Position numbers and translations under genes: made by a program
Assembly (NCBI GenBank): GCA_029204045.2
Contig: CM055076.1
Coordinates: 13,937,902-14,001,901, forward strand
DNA from: Tillandsia leiboldiana
Taxonomy: Eukaryota; Streptophyta; Magnoliopsida; Poales; Bromeliaceae
Direction: 5' to 3'
Length of the DNA: 64,000 nucleotides
Shown here: piece by piece, positions 10,236-22,915 of the stretch
Layout of the letters: each line of letters begins with the position of its first letter
Position numbering within the stretch: the first letter of the stretch is position 1
The notes under the pieces: model-generated
The model's input: only the letters and a program-made list of their open reading frames with translations
Databases searched by the model: none
Told to the model about the DNA's origin: nothing

Positions 10236-11739
10236 AAAATCACTTTAAATCATCCTTAAGTTGGAAAATGGTCTTCGTCATTTCCATTTTTTCTTGACGA
10301 GCCTCGGAGTAGAACTTCAAGAAGTAACTTGCTTTATCCACCATTTTTACGTGTTCCTTCTCGAAATGCTCATTTTTCTCTTGAAGGGAAACATTTACTT
10401 TGATCAAGTTATCCCTTTCCACTTCAAGAGCGTTTGAGAGAGAAGTTGCCCTTTTTGCTTCTTCTTCGAGATCCTGCAATCTCCCTCTCAAACCCTTGTT
10501 TTGCTTTGCCAGTTTCTTTGAATCCTTTAAAAGTTTATGATAGGCAAAAGCAAGTCTTCACCTCGAATTACTGATTCGTCGTCCGTTGCATTTTTTTCAA
10601 ATTGGAGGAGTTGGACAATGAATCAGAGTACTTGCCATAAAGCACATGAAGGGTGAAGTTGTGGACGCGTGGAACGCCGTTGCGTTATTTTTCATCACTG
10701 GAAGATGACTCATTTGACGTTGAGGTGTCATCCCAAGTGACGGCTTGCATCGCTTCTTCTTCGACGGATTTTTATGGACACTCCGTGAGATATGGCCGTA
10801 TCCTCGGCACTTGAAGCATTGGATTTGTCCCTCTGAGTTTTTCTTATCCTTTGAAAACTCTCTTGCTTTCTTGACTTGTAGCTTGAAGAACCTTGTCTTT
10901 CTTCGACTTTACGAAGGATGGAGTTTTACTTGAATTACCCTTTCGAAAGTTTCGGCGAAATTTCTTGTCAAGAGAGCAAGCTGCTTCTCAAATCCTCCAT
11001 AGATAGGTTCTCGTCGTCGTCTGAGGAGGATGAATCCGCGTCTTCTTCTTTTGTTGTTTTCAACGCAAAACCTGAAGACTTAGAAGAGGATGCTTTCCAG
11101 AAGAATAGTTAGTAGAAAATGTCATTTCATATGTTTGAAGTGAACCAACTAATTCTTCTACACGGATTTCGTCCGGGTGTTAATAGTTTCAATGGCCGTA
11201 ACCTTGGAACGAAATCTTTCAGGAAGAGTTCTTAAATCTTTCTTACAACTTTAAATTCTGGAATTTTCTCTCCCAGTTAGCACATGTATTCACGATGTCT
11301 TGCAATCACGTATAGTAATGTCTGTGAAAGATTCATTTTCTGCCATGAAAATAGAGTCAAACTTGCTCGTAAGCATTTGCAGCTTTGAATCTTCACAAGG
11401 TTGTTCCCTCATGTGTAACTTGAAGAACATCCCAGATTTCTTTCGCAGTCTCACATGCCGAGACGCGAGAGAATTCAGTTTGAGACAAAGCATTAAATAA
11501 GGCGTTAATTCCTTTGCCATTGTAAGAAGATGAGTTAATCTCTTCCTTGGTCCATTTCGACCTAGGTTTGATGGTGCGAACATCACAATAATTTCAGTTG
11601 GATTTGACCATCCTAACTCAATTGATTGCCACACCCGTTCGTCGATGGAAATTAAAAAAGGCTTTCATCCGTACTTTCCAGTAGGCATAGTTTGTTCCAT
11701 CGAAGAACGGGGTCTGTTGATGTTTCCACCTTCAACCAT
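10236..11739 (-). pseudogene. copia Gag polyprotein (decayed)
   Basis: The start is the ATG at 11737-11739, giving MVEGGNINRP then FFDGTNYAYWKVRM, the usual Gag opening of this lineage. It continues through the UBN2-like capsid region, an acidic linker, a CCHC knuckle (CFKCRGYGHISTEC in the better copy) and a C-terminal coiled coil (RLQDLEEEAKRATSLSNALE). Stops and frame breaks occur, including TGA for Arg before LQDIVNTC and a one-base shift just after the knuckle. Extra small indels at 10500-11700 versus the post-gap copy are concentrated toward the gap and look like assembly error. Confidence 0.85.
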
Positions 11740-11758
11740 TGTTTACAACCCTATTCCC

Positions 11759-11770
11759 GCTCTGATACCA
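11759..11770 (-). other. Primer binding site, tRNA-iMet type
   Basis: Minus-strand TGGTATCAGAGC, complementary to the 3' end of plant initiator tRNA-Met, two bases inside the 5' LTR. This fixes the element's orientation and the LTR boundary. Confidence 0.95.
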
Positions 11771-11772
11771 CT

Positions 11773-13055
11773 TGTTGGGTTATATATATTGGATCTAAAT
11801 AGGGGAAAAAAACACCTAGAGGGGGGTGAATAGGTGTAAACGTATAAACACTCAAAAATCTGTGAATAAAAACCAATGCGGAAAAATAAATAACACGCAG
11901 AGATTTTACGTGGAAAACTCCATCACGGAGTAAAAAACCACGGGACCGATAACACGGTGAAATCCACTAGAATTAAACACGTACAAAGGTGATATAATGT
12001 ATCACACCACGACTCAACCTTTTTCCATACGCTCCTAGTGATCTTCTCCGCGTCGCTCCGCAACGCGCCTCGAATCCACGATCTGCGTCCAACGCCGAAT
12101 CCACGGCGTCCAACGTCGAATCCACGACGTCTGACCGAATCCACGGTCTCCACCAAGTAGTACGTCTCGATCCACGAACGTCCTCGCTCCGAATCCACGA
12201 GAGCGGTAGCACCTTGAATCCACAAGGACCGCGAATCCACGCGATTTTGGGGAAAATCGTTGTTTTGTGGGTGGTGATGATCCGCCGAATACTTAGATCA
12301 AAGATAGATCGGAAATACCATCTAAGTATTCATTAATTTGATTCTAACTCAAATCTAAGTATGAAAACCTAGAATCAAATAATTAATATAGATGAAGAAA
12401 CATAGAATTAAATCTAGTTATTTCCTTTCTTCTCTATATGTGTTCTATAAGTTTCATCCGTTATTTTCCTCGTTCATTTACGTGAGATTAAAAAACTTAT
12501 GTGGATTACCCTAAAAGAAAGAATTAGGGTTTACTTATAGGTTAGAAACCATTGGAAGAGATAAGAATCAAAAAACTAACTTATCTGGAAATTTTGGGTC
12601 GACAGTCCGGACGGAATTAGTGCGATACGGAGCTGTCGTACATTAAACAGAGTTTTTCCAAAAAGACCACGTTCGGCGGGTACGGATGAAATCTCACGGT
12701 CCGGACTGTTCATGCAGTTTCAGCAAAATCCACGTTCGGAGGTACCGACTGAACACGATGTGTTAGGACGGGATTTGTCGCATGAACTAACCTATGTTAG
12801 GGTTCCGGACTGTAGTACTCGATCCGGATCCTGAACATCTAACATTCCAGTTTTTTATTTTTATTCGCATTAAAAAACTCATCAAGTGTTTCTAAATTAG
12901 TATAAGAAGTTAGATCACAAGATTGTTTAGGAAACTTACCTGCATCAAGTTTGAATCTATTGTTGAGATGGGAGGTATTGATCAAGAATTCTTCATCTTC
13001 ATCTTCAAGACTTACCTTAAACTCTTTCACGAAATACGCCAAAACAAATCCGACA
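11773..13055 (-). repeat. 5' LTR of the copia element (copy 1)
   Basis: Homologous to 1097-2396 but with many single-base gains and losses from ~11900 on, toward the gap. The better-quality counterpart is 24474-25771. The degraded U3 array is at about 12600-12830. Confidence 0.9.
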
Positions 13056-13761
13056 TGTGCGCAGGCAGGCTTTGTGTCATCGAACCGAGTCCGCCAATTT
13101 GGTCAGTTCGGGCACGCAAACAGAAAGCCAATCAGGGTATGACCTTCACACCCGAAAGGAACGGTAACATCCCATAATAATACAACAGTTGTAGCGGAAG
13201 CCAATATAGAGTACCTAAAAAAATCACTACTAATTTAAAACTGTCCATCAATAACAAAAGTTTAAGCGGAAAATGAAGATACAAGAAATGAAACACATAA
13301 TAAACTTTTATTACATTTGCCATCCTCAGTACAACTAAATAAGATTACAATATTTTCCTCACCATACATGGTGCACTCAAAAACTAAAATGAAGGTTACC
13401 TCTGCTATACCCTCGAGGTCTCTATGCTGCTGGGGCACTTGCCCCTGTCGACCTGCCTCGGACGCATCTGAACACTGGCAAAATGGTCACCGAGGGTCGT
13501 GAGAACTATTAAAGTTCCCAGGGGGTTCAACAACCGAGAAAAAGGTCCTACAACACTGTGGTCCCATGGAAGCAAGTGATAATAGAATGATAGGAAATAA
13601 AATACTTCAATATTATAAAATGCTGCTCTGCCATATAATGGGTCACTCACATCTGTGTATAATATCATCCCAACACTACTGTCCAGCCATACTAGGCTAC
13701 TATGCACCACCGGACACTAGCCGCTGTATACAGGGTTCAACTAACCCGGACCACCTTGGCC
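13056..13761. repeat. Flank before the gap, noisy duplicate of 25772-26481
   Basis: It starts TGTGCGCAGGCAGGCTTTGTG and follows the post-gap copy base for base apart from frequent one-base indels. It contains the start of the 4.76-kb solo LTR (about 13077 on). The short open frames here are not genes. Confidence 0.85.
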
Positions 13762-13861
13762 NNNNNNNNNNNNNNNNNNNNNNNNNNNNNNNNNNNNNNN
13801 NNNNNNNNNNNNNNNNNNNNNNNNNNNNNNNNNNNNNNNNNNNNNNNNNNNNNNNNNNNNN
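13762..13861. other. Assembly gap of 100 N
   Basis: Exactly 100 N, the conventional placeholder for a gap of unknown size. Sequence on its right resumes inside the same LTR that begins at 1097. Confidence 0.99.
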
Positions 13862-15124
13862 TAAATAGAGGAAAAAAACACATAGAGGGGGGTGAATAGG
13901 GTGTAAACGATAAACACTCAAAAATCTTTGCGTATAAAAAGACCAATGCGGAAAAATGAATAACACGCAGAGGATTTTTAAGTGACAAAACTCCATCACA
14001 GGAGTAAAAAATCACGGACGATCCACGGTGAAATCCACTAGAATTATAACACGTACAAAGGTGATATAACGTACATCACACACGATTCAACCTTTGTCCA
14101 TACGTCTCTAGTAGATCTTCTCGCTCGCTCCGCAACGCGCCACGAATCCACGATGTGATCCAACGCCGAAATCCACGGCGTCCAACGCCGAATCCATGAC
14201 GTCTGACCGAATCCACGGTCTCCACAGTAGTAAGTCTCGATCACACGAACGTACCTCGCTCCGAATCCAGAGAGCGGTAGCACCTTGAATCCACAAGGCC
14301 ACGCGAATCCACGCGCCGATTTTAGAGGAAAAATCGTGTGTTTTGTTGGTGGGTGATGATCCGCCGAATACTTAGATCAAAGATAGATCGGAAATGCCAT
14401 CTAAGTATTCATTAATTTGATTCTACTCAAAATCTGAGTATGAAAACTAGAATCAAATTAATTAATATAGATGAAGAAACATAGATTAATCTAGTTATTC
14501 CTTTCTCCATATGTGGATCTATAAGTTGTTTCATCCGTTTATTTTCCCGTCATTTATGGAGATAAAAAAATTATGGTGGATTACCCTAAAAGAAAGATTA
14601 GGGTTTACTTATAGGGTAGAAAACCATTGGAAGAGGATAAGAATAAAAAAAAACTAACTTATATGGAAAATTTTCGGGTCGACAGTCCGGACTGGAATTA
14701 GTGCGATCCGGATGTCGTCATTAAACAGAGTTTTTCCAGAAAAAGACCACGTTCGGGGGTCCGGACTGAAATCCACGGTCCGGACTGTTCATGCAGTTCA
14801 GCAAAATCCACGTTCGGGGTCCGGACTGAACCAAGATGTGTTTCGGACTGGATTTGCGCATGAACTAACCTATGTTCGGGGTCGGATGTATACTTGATCC
14901 GGATCCTGAACATATAACATGTCCAGTTTTTGATTTTTATGCGATTAAAAACCATCCAAGTGTTTCACATTATAAGAAGTATTCGGATCACCAAGTGTTT
15001 AGTTAAACTTACCTGATCCTTTTGAATTTTTCTTTCTTGAGATTGAGGTATATGAGAAGCTTCTTCATCTTCAATCTTCAGACTTAAACGTTTCACGAAA
15101 TACGCCAAAACAAAATCCTTAACA
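13862..15124 (-). repeat. 3' LTR of copia element (copy 2), truncated by the gap
   Basis: It starts 25 bases inside the LTR and ends CCTTAACA before the polypurine tract at 15125-15142. The U3 array is at about 14680-14910. Numerous indels relative to 1122-2396. Confidence 0.9.
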
Positions 15125-15812
15125 ATCTCCCCCCTTTGGCGGTTTCGTGACAAAACATAGATCCACTTAAGAAAATGTTCAAAAAGATATTTTTGTTGCT
15201 ATCACCATACAACAAAAATTTACATTTGAGATAAATAAACTAAATACATGAGATAAACTCCTAAAACAAACTCTAGACTTAGACGTTTGTACTCTCTGCA
15301 AAAAGAAGTAATTCTTGACAAGAGAATCGTTAGATACCTCAAGAATTGACATTCAAAAAACCAAACCAGAGAGATAGAGTTATACTCACCATGACATTTA
15401 TAAATCAGATATGTATTAAAATACCAATCAGAGATAGACATATCTTCTAAGCAATAAAATCCAAATGTCATAAGTTGTTAGTAATCAAACAACTTGTTAG
15501 TAATAATACATGCCCAAATAGTTAGTCAAATAGTTAGTCGAGGCATGCATTCATTCACAATACAAAACCAAAAGTTGTTGTATACTTACCTTCCAGGTTT
15601 CATTCCAAGTTCTAAGTTCTCACAGAGACCATTGTTTTAACCAGTTCAAATCTCTCTCCCCTTTTTGTCACTAAAGAGCCAAAATTACAAAAAAAAAAAG
15701 AAAGGGAGTCATAAGTCAAAATGAAAAAGTAATGTGAGAACTAAAATGAAAACCTGCAAAACAACAAAAACAAAAAGTTGTCAGAACAACAAAAAGAATA
15801 TCATTCAGAATC

Positions 15813-17153
15813 TTCAGAAACTGGTACAGCGAGTTTTTGAAAAAAAATTTCAATATCTTGTTCATAGACATCTGTTTCTTCTTTAGATCTCCTATGTCGG
15901 CTTCATCGCAACGAACTCGTTAGACAATCGTTCTTGTTGAAGAAGTCGTTGTTGCTCCGGTAAATAGAGGTAACAGAGGCATCATCCTCTGATGTTGAAG
16001 CTGGTGCTGGTGGTGCTGAAGCTGTTGCTGCTGTTTTGCTGCTGCTGTTGATGTTGAGGGTCTCTTTCGCGAGGAGGTGTTGGAGGCTCATGCTGTCTTT
16101 GTGAGAGGGACTTCACAATAGTTGTGTCGTTGATAGTTCCCAAGCTATGCATGTATGCGACGATGAAATATCGACTTTAAATTTCTTCAAAATTCGCATA
16201 ATGATGTGGGAAGGGAAAGTCGCTCTGTAGGATGGGCATGTTACACCCCTGCCCTCGACCAGATGAGATAGGGAATGTTGAAATTAGATCCCATGGCTGC
16301 TGTGGGGTTTCCAAGAAGGTAAAGAAACAACATCCTATCCCATCTCAGAACTTTTGTTTGCATGTTTGGCAAAATGTTGTAGCAAACTATAAAGTTCAGA
16401 ATTTATACTCAGGTCGAAGTTCTTTAGAAAGAATTGAGTTCCCGTCGACTGAGTATGGGGAGACATATCCCATTAACAACCACTCTCCAGGTGGTGTTGC
16501 TAAAAACATGACCCTTTAGGTAATGAGCTCCATCAACCTGGGCCTTCATTCCTAACACCTCACCAATCAACTGAGGTGTGACCTTGATCTTACATTCAAC
16601 CATTGTCACAATTCTCTTGGTCCGTCGTCAAGATCAACCAACTTTGACAATTTCTGATAAAACATTGGATAAGATGAAGACAATATCCAAGATTGTCCGG
16701 AAATTGCAAATGGGTGCAAGTCCCATTTGATCAAATAGAGTCCCAAAAAGTGCAGAGCGCTCCTTGAGAGCTTTGACATTTACATGTCTTTCGCCAATGC
16801 ATTCTCTATTCTCGAAATCCTTGATTCTCTTAGAACTGATAAAGTCTTGTGGATGAGGCTTGCTTGCAAGTGGCTCTTCAATAGATATACCTTGAGCACT
16901 CCCTTTTCGGGCAACGCTCTTTCTCTTTGTCTTAGCTGGACTTGGTTCCATTGGGGCTTTCCCATTCTCAGCAGCGGTAGGCGGAGTCTTTACCTTTGAA
17001 GAAGCTGCAGGGGCTTTCCCCTTTGAGGCAGTAGTGCAGTGCCTTCCACCAAAAGCTCATCCCAGTCAATGGATTCAGTCTCAGATTCCGTCTTGGAATC
17101 ATCCCGAGTTTTCTTAGCCCTTTTAGATTTGTCGTTGCTCTTGTATGTACCAT
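15813..17153 (-). pseudogene. ORF3 of copia element (copy 2)
   Basis: Counterpart of 3095-4465, with its ATG at 17151-17153. Here the codon that is TAG in copy 1 reads TGG, so the plant-transposon domain continues as NTTWRVVVNGI. Other one-base indels (for example in the RKRGSAQG region and the coiled coil) break the frame. A consensus of the two copies would be the proper basis for any domain search. Confidence 0.65.
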
Positions 17154-17710
17154 GGCAACAAGAAGAACAATTATCCATGAAAACACCATCGTTGCAAGTG
17201 CATAAGAAATTGAGAAACCTGCGAGCAAGAACTCAAGAACACGAAAAAAATTGTTTATTTTCAAAAAATGAAAAATTGTACCTAAACAATCATTATCATG
17301 TAGAGAGACTAGGAATCAAATTAGTTTTGCAAAAAGAATTTTAAAATAAATCAATCCCATGATTTTCAAAAATCTCATTATATGCCCTAAAACCGAATTT
17401 TCAGAAATTGAAGCCTAAAAATCCGTTAATCAAGAGAATACCAAGCATATAAACAAAACTAATCTACTCAGAGTTCTTATTCAAAAGAAGTTTGACAAAA
17501 AACTAATCAAAAACAAAAAAGTTACAAGATTTCCATGCACGTTTTGAGAAAGTTGAGAAAAACTGTGAAAACCAATGTTTTGATCATAAAAACTTACTTG
17601 AATTCGAAGAACTTGAGAAAGAAAGGCTCCAAATCAGTTGTTTTCTAGTGAGAGAAACTCAGGAGACTCGAAACAAAAGTTTGTGTAAAAAGAAATCAAA
17701 ACCCTTTTGT

Positions 17711-17826
17711 TTCTTATAAAACCTAGCCGCGGTCCGGAACGGATCAAGAATCCAGTCCGATCGGCTACCCGCAGAGAATTCTGCGTTCGGGATCCGGAAC
17801 AGGAATTCCAGTCCGGATCGGCTCCA
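17711..17826 (-). promoter_or_regulatory. Internal promoter-like array upstream of ORF3 (copy 2)
   Basis: Duplicate of 5030-5150: TCCGGA motifs followed on the minus strand by TTTTATAAG. Confidence 0.45.
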
Positions 17827-18747
17827 ACTTTTTCTTCAGAAAATTTAGAAAAATTTCAGAAATCCAGAAAAAAGTATGTAAGCACTTTTGCATGTCAACT
17901 TTAAACAAAAGTCATCGTTTCATATCAAGAGAAATAGATTATGCTAAATCTATCAATAATATTCAAGTAATGAAACGAAATTTATAAAAATTAAATCCTT
18001 TAAAGTTGAACAAGTTCAATGACATCTATCACGATCTTATGAGTATGCCTTTATCAAATCATCAAGTATAGTAAAGAAAATGATAGTACCAAGATCGATA
18101 GATGTTTGAAATCCCAAATAAGTTAGATAATATATCTAATCAATTTATTGTAAGGAGTGGCTCTTTGAGCATCTTTCAATAAAATCCCCACCTTATACCA
18201 ACCTTGGAATTTGACAGAGTCAAGTATTCCAAAAAACATTTTATCTTATCAACTTGAAAAACCATGCTTGGTATACATGTGGTAGCTGCACACAGTACTC
18301 GGACGACCGAGGTGGTAGCTCTTTCCTCCATGTGGTGGTAGTTTTCACACTCCTCATTGGGATGTAACTCTTTCCACATCTTTTGAGCATAAATATTTTA
18401 ATAAACTCCCCCTCAATTGGCTATCAAGTATCTAAGATATGAGGTATTCAACCAAAGATTGATCTCGAGTTTCATACTTAACTCAATTTTCAAATATGAT
18501 AAAAACTATACCAAGAGATCACATGAGAGAGAAATTGACTTTGATCAATTAAAGATGACTTAATTGACATAGATGATCATTGCATCAAATGAATTATTAT
18601 GATATCCAGAGCATAATAAATTTCTAAATATATGAAAGGATGCAAGTAAGTCAATTTCACATGCTCAATTAATGTGTCTATGTACAAACATAGATAAAGA
18701 CAAAAACACAAAACAAAACCTAACCTAAGCAATAATTTCAAAAAGTG

Positions 18748-20427
18748 TTATTTCAAAGAAAGCATTCCAATTGCTTTACGTAAATGAATAAACCGTTTTT
18801 TATCCAAGGTTTTGTTAAAATGTCAGCTAATTGATCTTCAGTTGAAATATAGGAAATTTGAAGAATATTTGATTCAACTAGCTCTCTTAGAAAATGATAT
18901 CTAAGTTCAATGTGTTTTGTTCTCGAGTGCAACACAGGATTTTTAGAAATATTTTATAGCACTTGTGTTGTCACAAAGAATAGTTACCGAAGTTGCTGAA
19001 ATTCGGAAGTCGCTCAGCACGCTTTTCATCCAAATGAGTTGAGTTGAACAACTACCCGCTGAAATATATTCTGCTTCGGCAGTCGAGAGTGTAATGTAGT
19101 TTTGCTTTTTACTATGCCATGCAACAAGACAATGGCCAAGATAAAAATATGCACCACTCGTACTCTTCCGATCATCCACTGATCCTGCCCAATCGGCATC
19201 TGAATATCCTATTATGTCAAGAGTTGTTCCCATAGGATACCAAATTCCGAAATTCAGTGTTCCTTTGACGTACCGAACGATCATTTTCACCGCTTTTAGG
19301 TGAACCTCCTTTGGTGCTGATTGATATCTTGCGCAGATCCCAACACTAAAGGATATATCCGGGCGACTAGCCGTGAGGTAGAGTAGACTTCCAATCATGC
19401 TGCGATAAAGCTTCTCGTCTACACTTTTACTAAGAGATTCACTTCCTAATCCCTTATTGCTAGTTCCCATTGGAGTTGGAAAATCTTTAGAGTTTTCTAA
19501 ATCGAATTTCTTCACCAACTCCCTTGCATACTTGGATTGGCACAAATGGATGCCTTCTTCATTTTGTTTCACTTGCAATCCAAGAAAATATGTTAGTTCC
19601 CCCATCATAGACATCTCAAATTCGCTTTTCATGGTTTCAGCGAATTTAGAAGCATCATTGTCTCTAGTTGCACCAAATATAATGTCATCGACATAGATTT
19701 GTGCCACAATGAAGTTATCCTGATAATACTTCACAAAGAGAGTCCGATCTGCTCCCCCTCGAGTATAGCCCTTTTCCAAAAGGTGCTTTGTCAACATTTC
19801 GTACCATGCTCGCGGTGCTTGTTTTAGACCGTAAAGAGCCTTTTTCAAACGAAAAACATGGTTAGGTAGTTTATGGTCAATGAAACCTTTCGGTTGAGCC
19901 ACATAAACTTCCTCGTTCAAAAATCCATTTAAAAACGCGCTCTTAACGTCCATTTGAAAGAGTTTGGTTTTAAAATGATAAGCAATTGCGAACAAAATAC
20001 GAATCGACTAGAGTCGAGCAACTGGGGCGAACGTCTCATCAAAGTCTATACCTTCTATTTGTGAATAGCCCTGAGCAACTAGGCGTGCTTTGTTCCTGAT
20101 AATGGTACCATCCTCATTTTTCTTGTTCTTGAAAATCTATTTAGTACCAATCACGTTGTGTTGCTTCGGTGGCTTCGTTAGTTCCCAGACTTTGTTTCTT
20201 TCGAACTGATGGAGCTCTTCCTGCATTGCTTCAATCTAGTAGTCATCCTGAAGAGCTTCATCGACGTTCTTTGGTTCTACCATGGAGACGTAACATGCGA
20301 CTCCACAAACCAACTGTCTCCGAGTCCTGACTCCTTCTTGTGGGTGTCCAATAATGTTTGATTCCGGATGATCCTTGGAGATACGTAGCGTTTGAGGTAA
20401 CGGAGTACTCGGAGGTACATATGATGA
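18748..20427 (-). pseudogene. copia reverse transcriptase and RNase H (copy 2)
   Basis: RT and most of RNase H are in one frame here (18943-19995) from FKTKLFQMDVKSAF to LCDNTSAI. An extra T near 18950 then shifts the last ~60 residues. The upstream stops match copy 1 and confirm that the stops are real while the frame breaks differ between copies. Confidence 0.9.
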
Positions 20428-21380
20428 TTACTGCATATCAGATAAACTAGAAGAACCATTAGATACATCAACTTTATCGAAAGAATTATTATGAGAAGAT
20501 GCATTTACAGGAGTATCATCATCTAGAGACATATCAGGGGTAGATTTATCAGATGCAAAGTGAAAAGCTTCATCTACTTTAATATTAATAGATTCTACCA
20601 TCGTTTTAGATTCCAGGTTAAATACCCGATATGCTCTACTATTTGTAGAATAACCCATGAAAATCCCTTCGTCACTTCGAGAGTCGAATTTATGAAGATT
20701 TTCGCGATCACGCAAAATATAACAGCGACTCCCAAAGATACGAAAATATTTGATATTCGGTTTTCTACAAAACCATAGCTCATATGGTGTATTTAAAGTT
20801 CCCGGGCGCAAATACACTCGATTAATTACATAGACGACGGTGTTCACAGCTTCAGCCCAAAAATGTAACGGTAAATTCCGGCTGTGAAGCATAACACGCG
20901 CCATCTCTTGAACAACCCTGTTTTTGCGCTCGACTACACCATTCTGTTGAGGTGTATAGGGTGCTGAGAATTCATGTTTTATGCCGTTAGAAGTGCAAAA
21001 ATCAACGAATTTAGAATTTATGAATTCTCCACCTCTATCACTTCAAACACGAACGATCTTTTCATTTCTTTCAATCATAATACATTGACAAACCTCATGA
21101 AAAGAGTCGAAAGTATCTGCTTTCTCTTTTAAAAATGTTACCCATGAATATCCAGAGAAATCATCAACCAAAAGAAAAATATACCATTTACCTCCCAAGG
21201 ATGGTTGACGAGTCGGCCCCATTAAGTCCATGTGCAGTAATTCTAAGGGCCGGTTGGTACCAACGTGGTTCAAGTTCTTGTGTGCAGCCCTTGATTGTTT
21301 TCCCTTTTGACAATCTCCACACAAAATGTTTTCTTTAAAAGAAAGTTTAGGAACCCCCTTAACCACGTCTTTGTTTGAAA
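20428..21380 (-). pseudogene. copia integrase (copy 2)
   Basis: Appears identical to 7749-8700, including the TGA before SDRGGEF at 21043-21045. Confidence 0.88.
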
Positions 21381-22339
21381 TCCTTGCTAGTTCTTTAAAA
21401 TTTATGTGACCTAGTCTTTAATGTCAAAGAGTTTCATTATCCAAAGAAACTAGGTTACACTTTTCAGAAATTTTGTTTGGAACGACATAGCAATTATTTT
21501 CATATCTAACCCCTTTCAAAAAGAACAAATGGTTCTTATCAGTTACAATACATTCTACTGAAGAAAAATTAACTGAAAAACAATTATCAAAAAGTTGACT
21601 TATGCTAATGAGGTTAGTGTTAAGGCCTTCAACAAATAAAACATTGTTCAAAACCGGGCCTTCTGGAATAGCAATTGTTCCCTTTCCAACAATTTTAGAA
21701 GAACGACCGTCTCCGAAAACTACAAGTCCTCCGGAGATTTTCTCTAAAGTTTGAAAACTGTTTTTGTCACCGGTCATGTGACGGGAACATCCGCTATCCA
21801 GATACCAAGACGAATTGTCATAAGCATGCAAAGAAGTATGAATGACAAGACAAGAGAAGATTTCACCTTTGCGCACCCAAACCTTTTTGGACTGCGTTGG
21901 CAATGAATGTGAAGTTATTCTCCTTGGTGAAACCATCTTGTTTGATTGATCGCTTGACATCGTCTTGTTAGGTGAACTACCAACGCTCTTTTCCTTTGAA
22001 AAATTTTCTTTTGATTTCCGGGGAATCACCTTTTTGGTAGTTGTTGCAAGAGGTGCTTGATTTGCTTGTTTTGCTCCAATCTTGCAATCTCTTCTTATGT
22101 GCCCTGCAAAACCACAACGAAAACATACATTTGAACTTGACGAACCCGAAGTAGGTGAGGTAGGGTTGTTGTCGTTGATTGCAGTGAATTCCGTCGCCGG
22201 AGGAGGAGATACCGACTGGGGCACAAAAACTGTTCCACTCGAACTAGGGTTGTCTCCAGTTCGACTGTATCCAAGGCCGAAACGGTTTGTTTGACCAAGA
22301 CCAAGCATCTTATCCAACTTGCTCATTCCCGAAGAAAAT
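21380..22339 (-). pseudogene. copia zinc knuckle, protease, pre-integrase (copy 2)
   Basis: Same content as 8700-9660: CCHC knuckle, DSGCSRHMTG protease site and broken WHRRLGH motif. The frame ends at the Cassandra insertion. Confidence 0.88.
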
Positions 22340-22915
22340 TGTGACGCCCCACTTCCCAGGGGGTCACCCATCCTAGAACTACTCTAGCTCTAGCACGCTT
22401 AACTCTCATGTTCCTCTTGGATCTTGCTACCATCCAAAATGCTATAGCCGGGATAGAGATTTAGTCATATTATATCATTTATATATAGGACTAATCCAAA
22501 TTCCGGGGGTGTTACATTCTTCCCCGCTTTAAGCCCTGACGTCCACGTCAGGCTCAAGCACACTCACAAGCACCAGGCGATGTGAGACTCGTCTCGCTAG
22601 CCTTAGCCGACCTTGTGAGGAGCTGCACTCCACTCACAACGGTCATTAGCCGGGGAGCCTCGCTCTACCCGCTAAATAACCCTGGCTCAGCCGAGACTCA
22701 TCTCACATTTCCGGCTGGTGAATGGCTCTAATACCAACTGTGACGCCCCACTTCCCAGGGGGTCACCCATCCTAGAACTACTCTAGCTCTAGCACGCTTA
22801 ACTCTCATGTTCCTCTTGGATCTTGCTACCATCCAAAATGCTATAGCCGGGTTAGAGATTTAGTCATATTATATCATTTATATATAGGACTAATCCAAAT
22901 TCCGGGGGTGTTACA
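22340..22915 (-). mobile_element. Cassandra-type TRIM (copy 2)
   Basis: LTRs at 22340-22516 and 22739-22915, again flanked by AAAAT. It differs from the pre-gap copy by one A in the left LTR (CCAAAATG against CCAAATG). The 5S-like box A and box C are intact. Confidence 0.93.

Larger units (their letters stand above)
1097..13055 (-). mobile_element. SIRE-like Ty1/copia retrotransposon, copy before the gap
   Basis: A complete LTR element read on the minus strand. The 5' LTR is 11773-13055, followed by a tRNA-iMet primer binding site, gag, protease, integrase, reverse transcriptase/RNase H, a third ORF, a polypurine tract, and the 3' LTR at 1097-2396. The order PR-IN-RT-RH is that of copia. Size (~12 kb including a 575-bp nested TRIM), 1.3-kb LTRs, repeated AGGGGGAG tracts and an ORF between pol and the 3' LTR suggest the SIRE/Maximus lineage. 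LTR ends are TGTT...AACA. Flanks are TGTGT (1092-1096) and TGTGC (13056-13060), a 4/5 match to a 5-bp target duplication. Gag and pol carry many in-frame stops, so it is not autonomous. The LTRs differ at roughly 15 sites in the first ~450 bp by eye, so it is not recent. Confidence 0.93.

Noticed and set aside
13317..13760. Small genes before the gap
   Set aside because: The region is a noisy duplicate of LTR sequence at 26080-26481; the frames are not conserved between the two copies.
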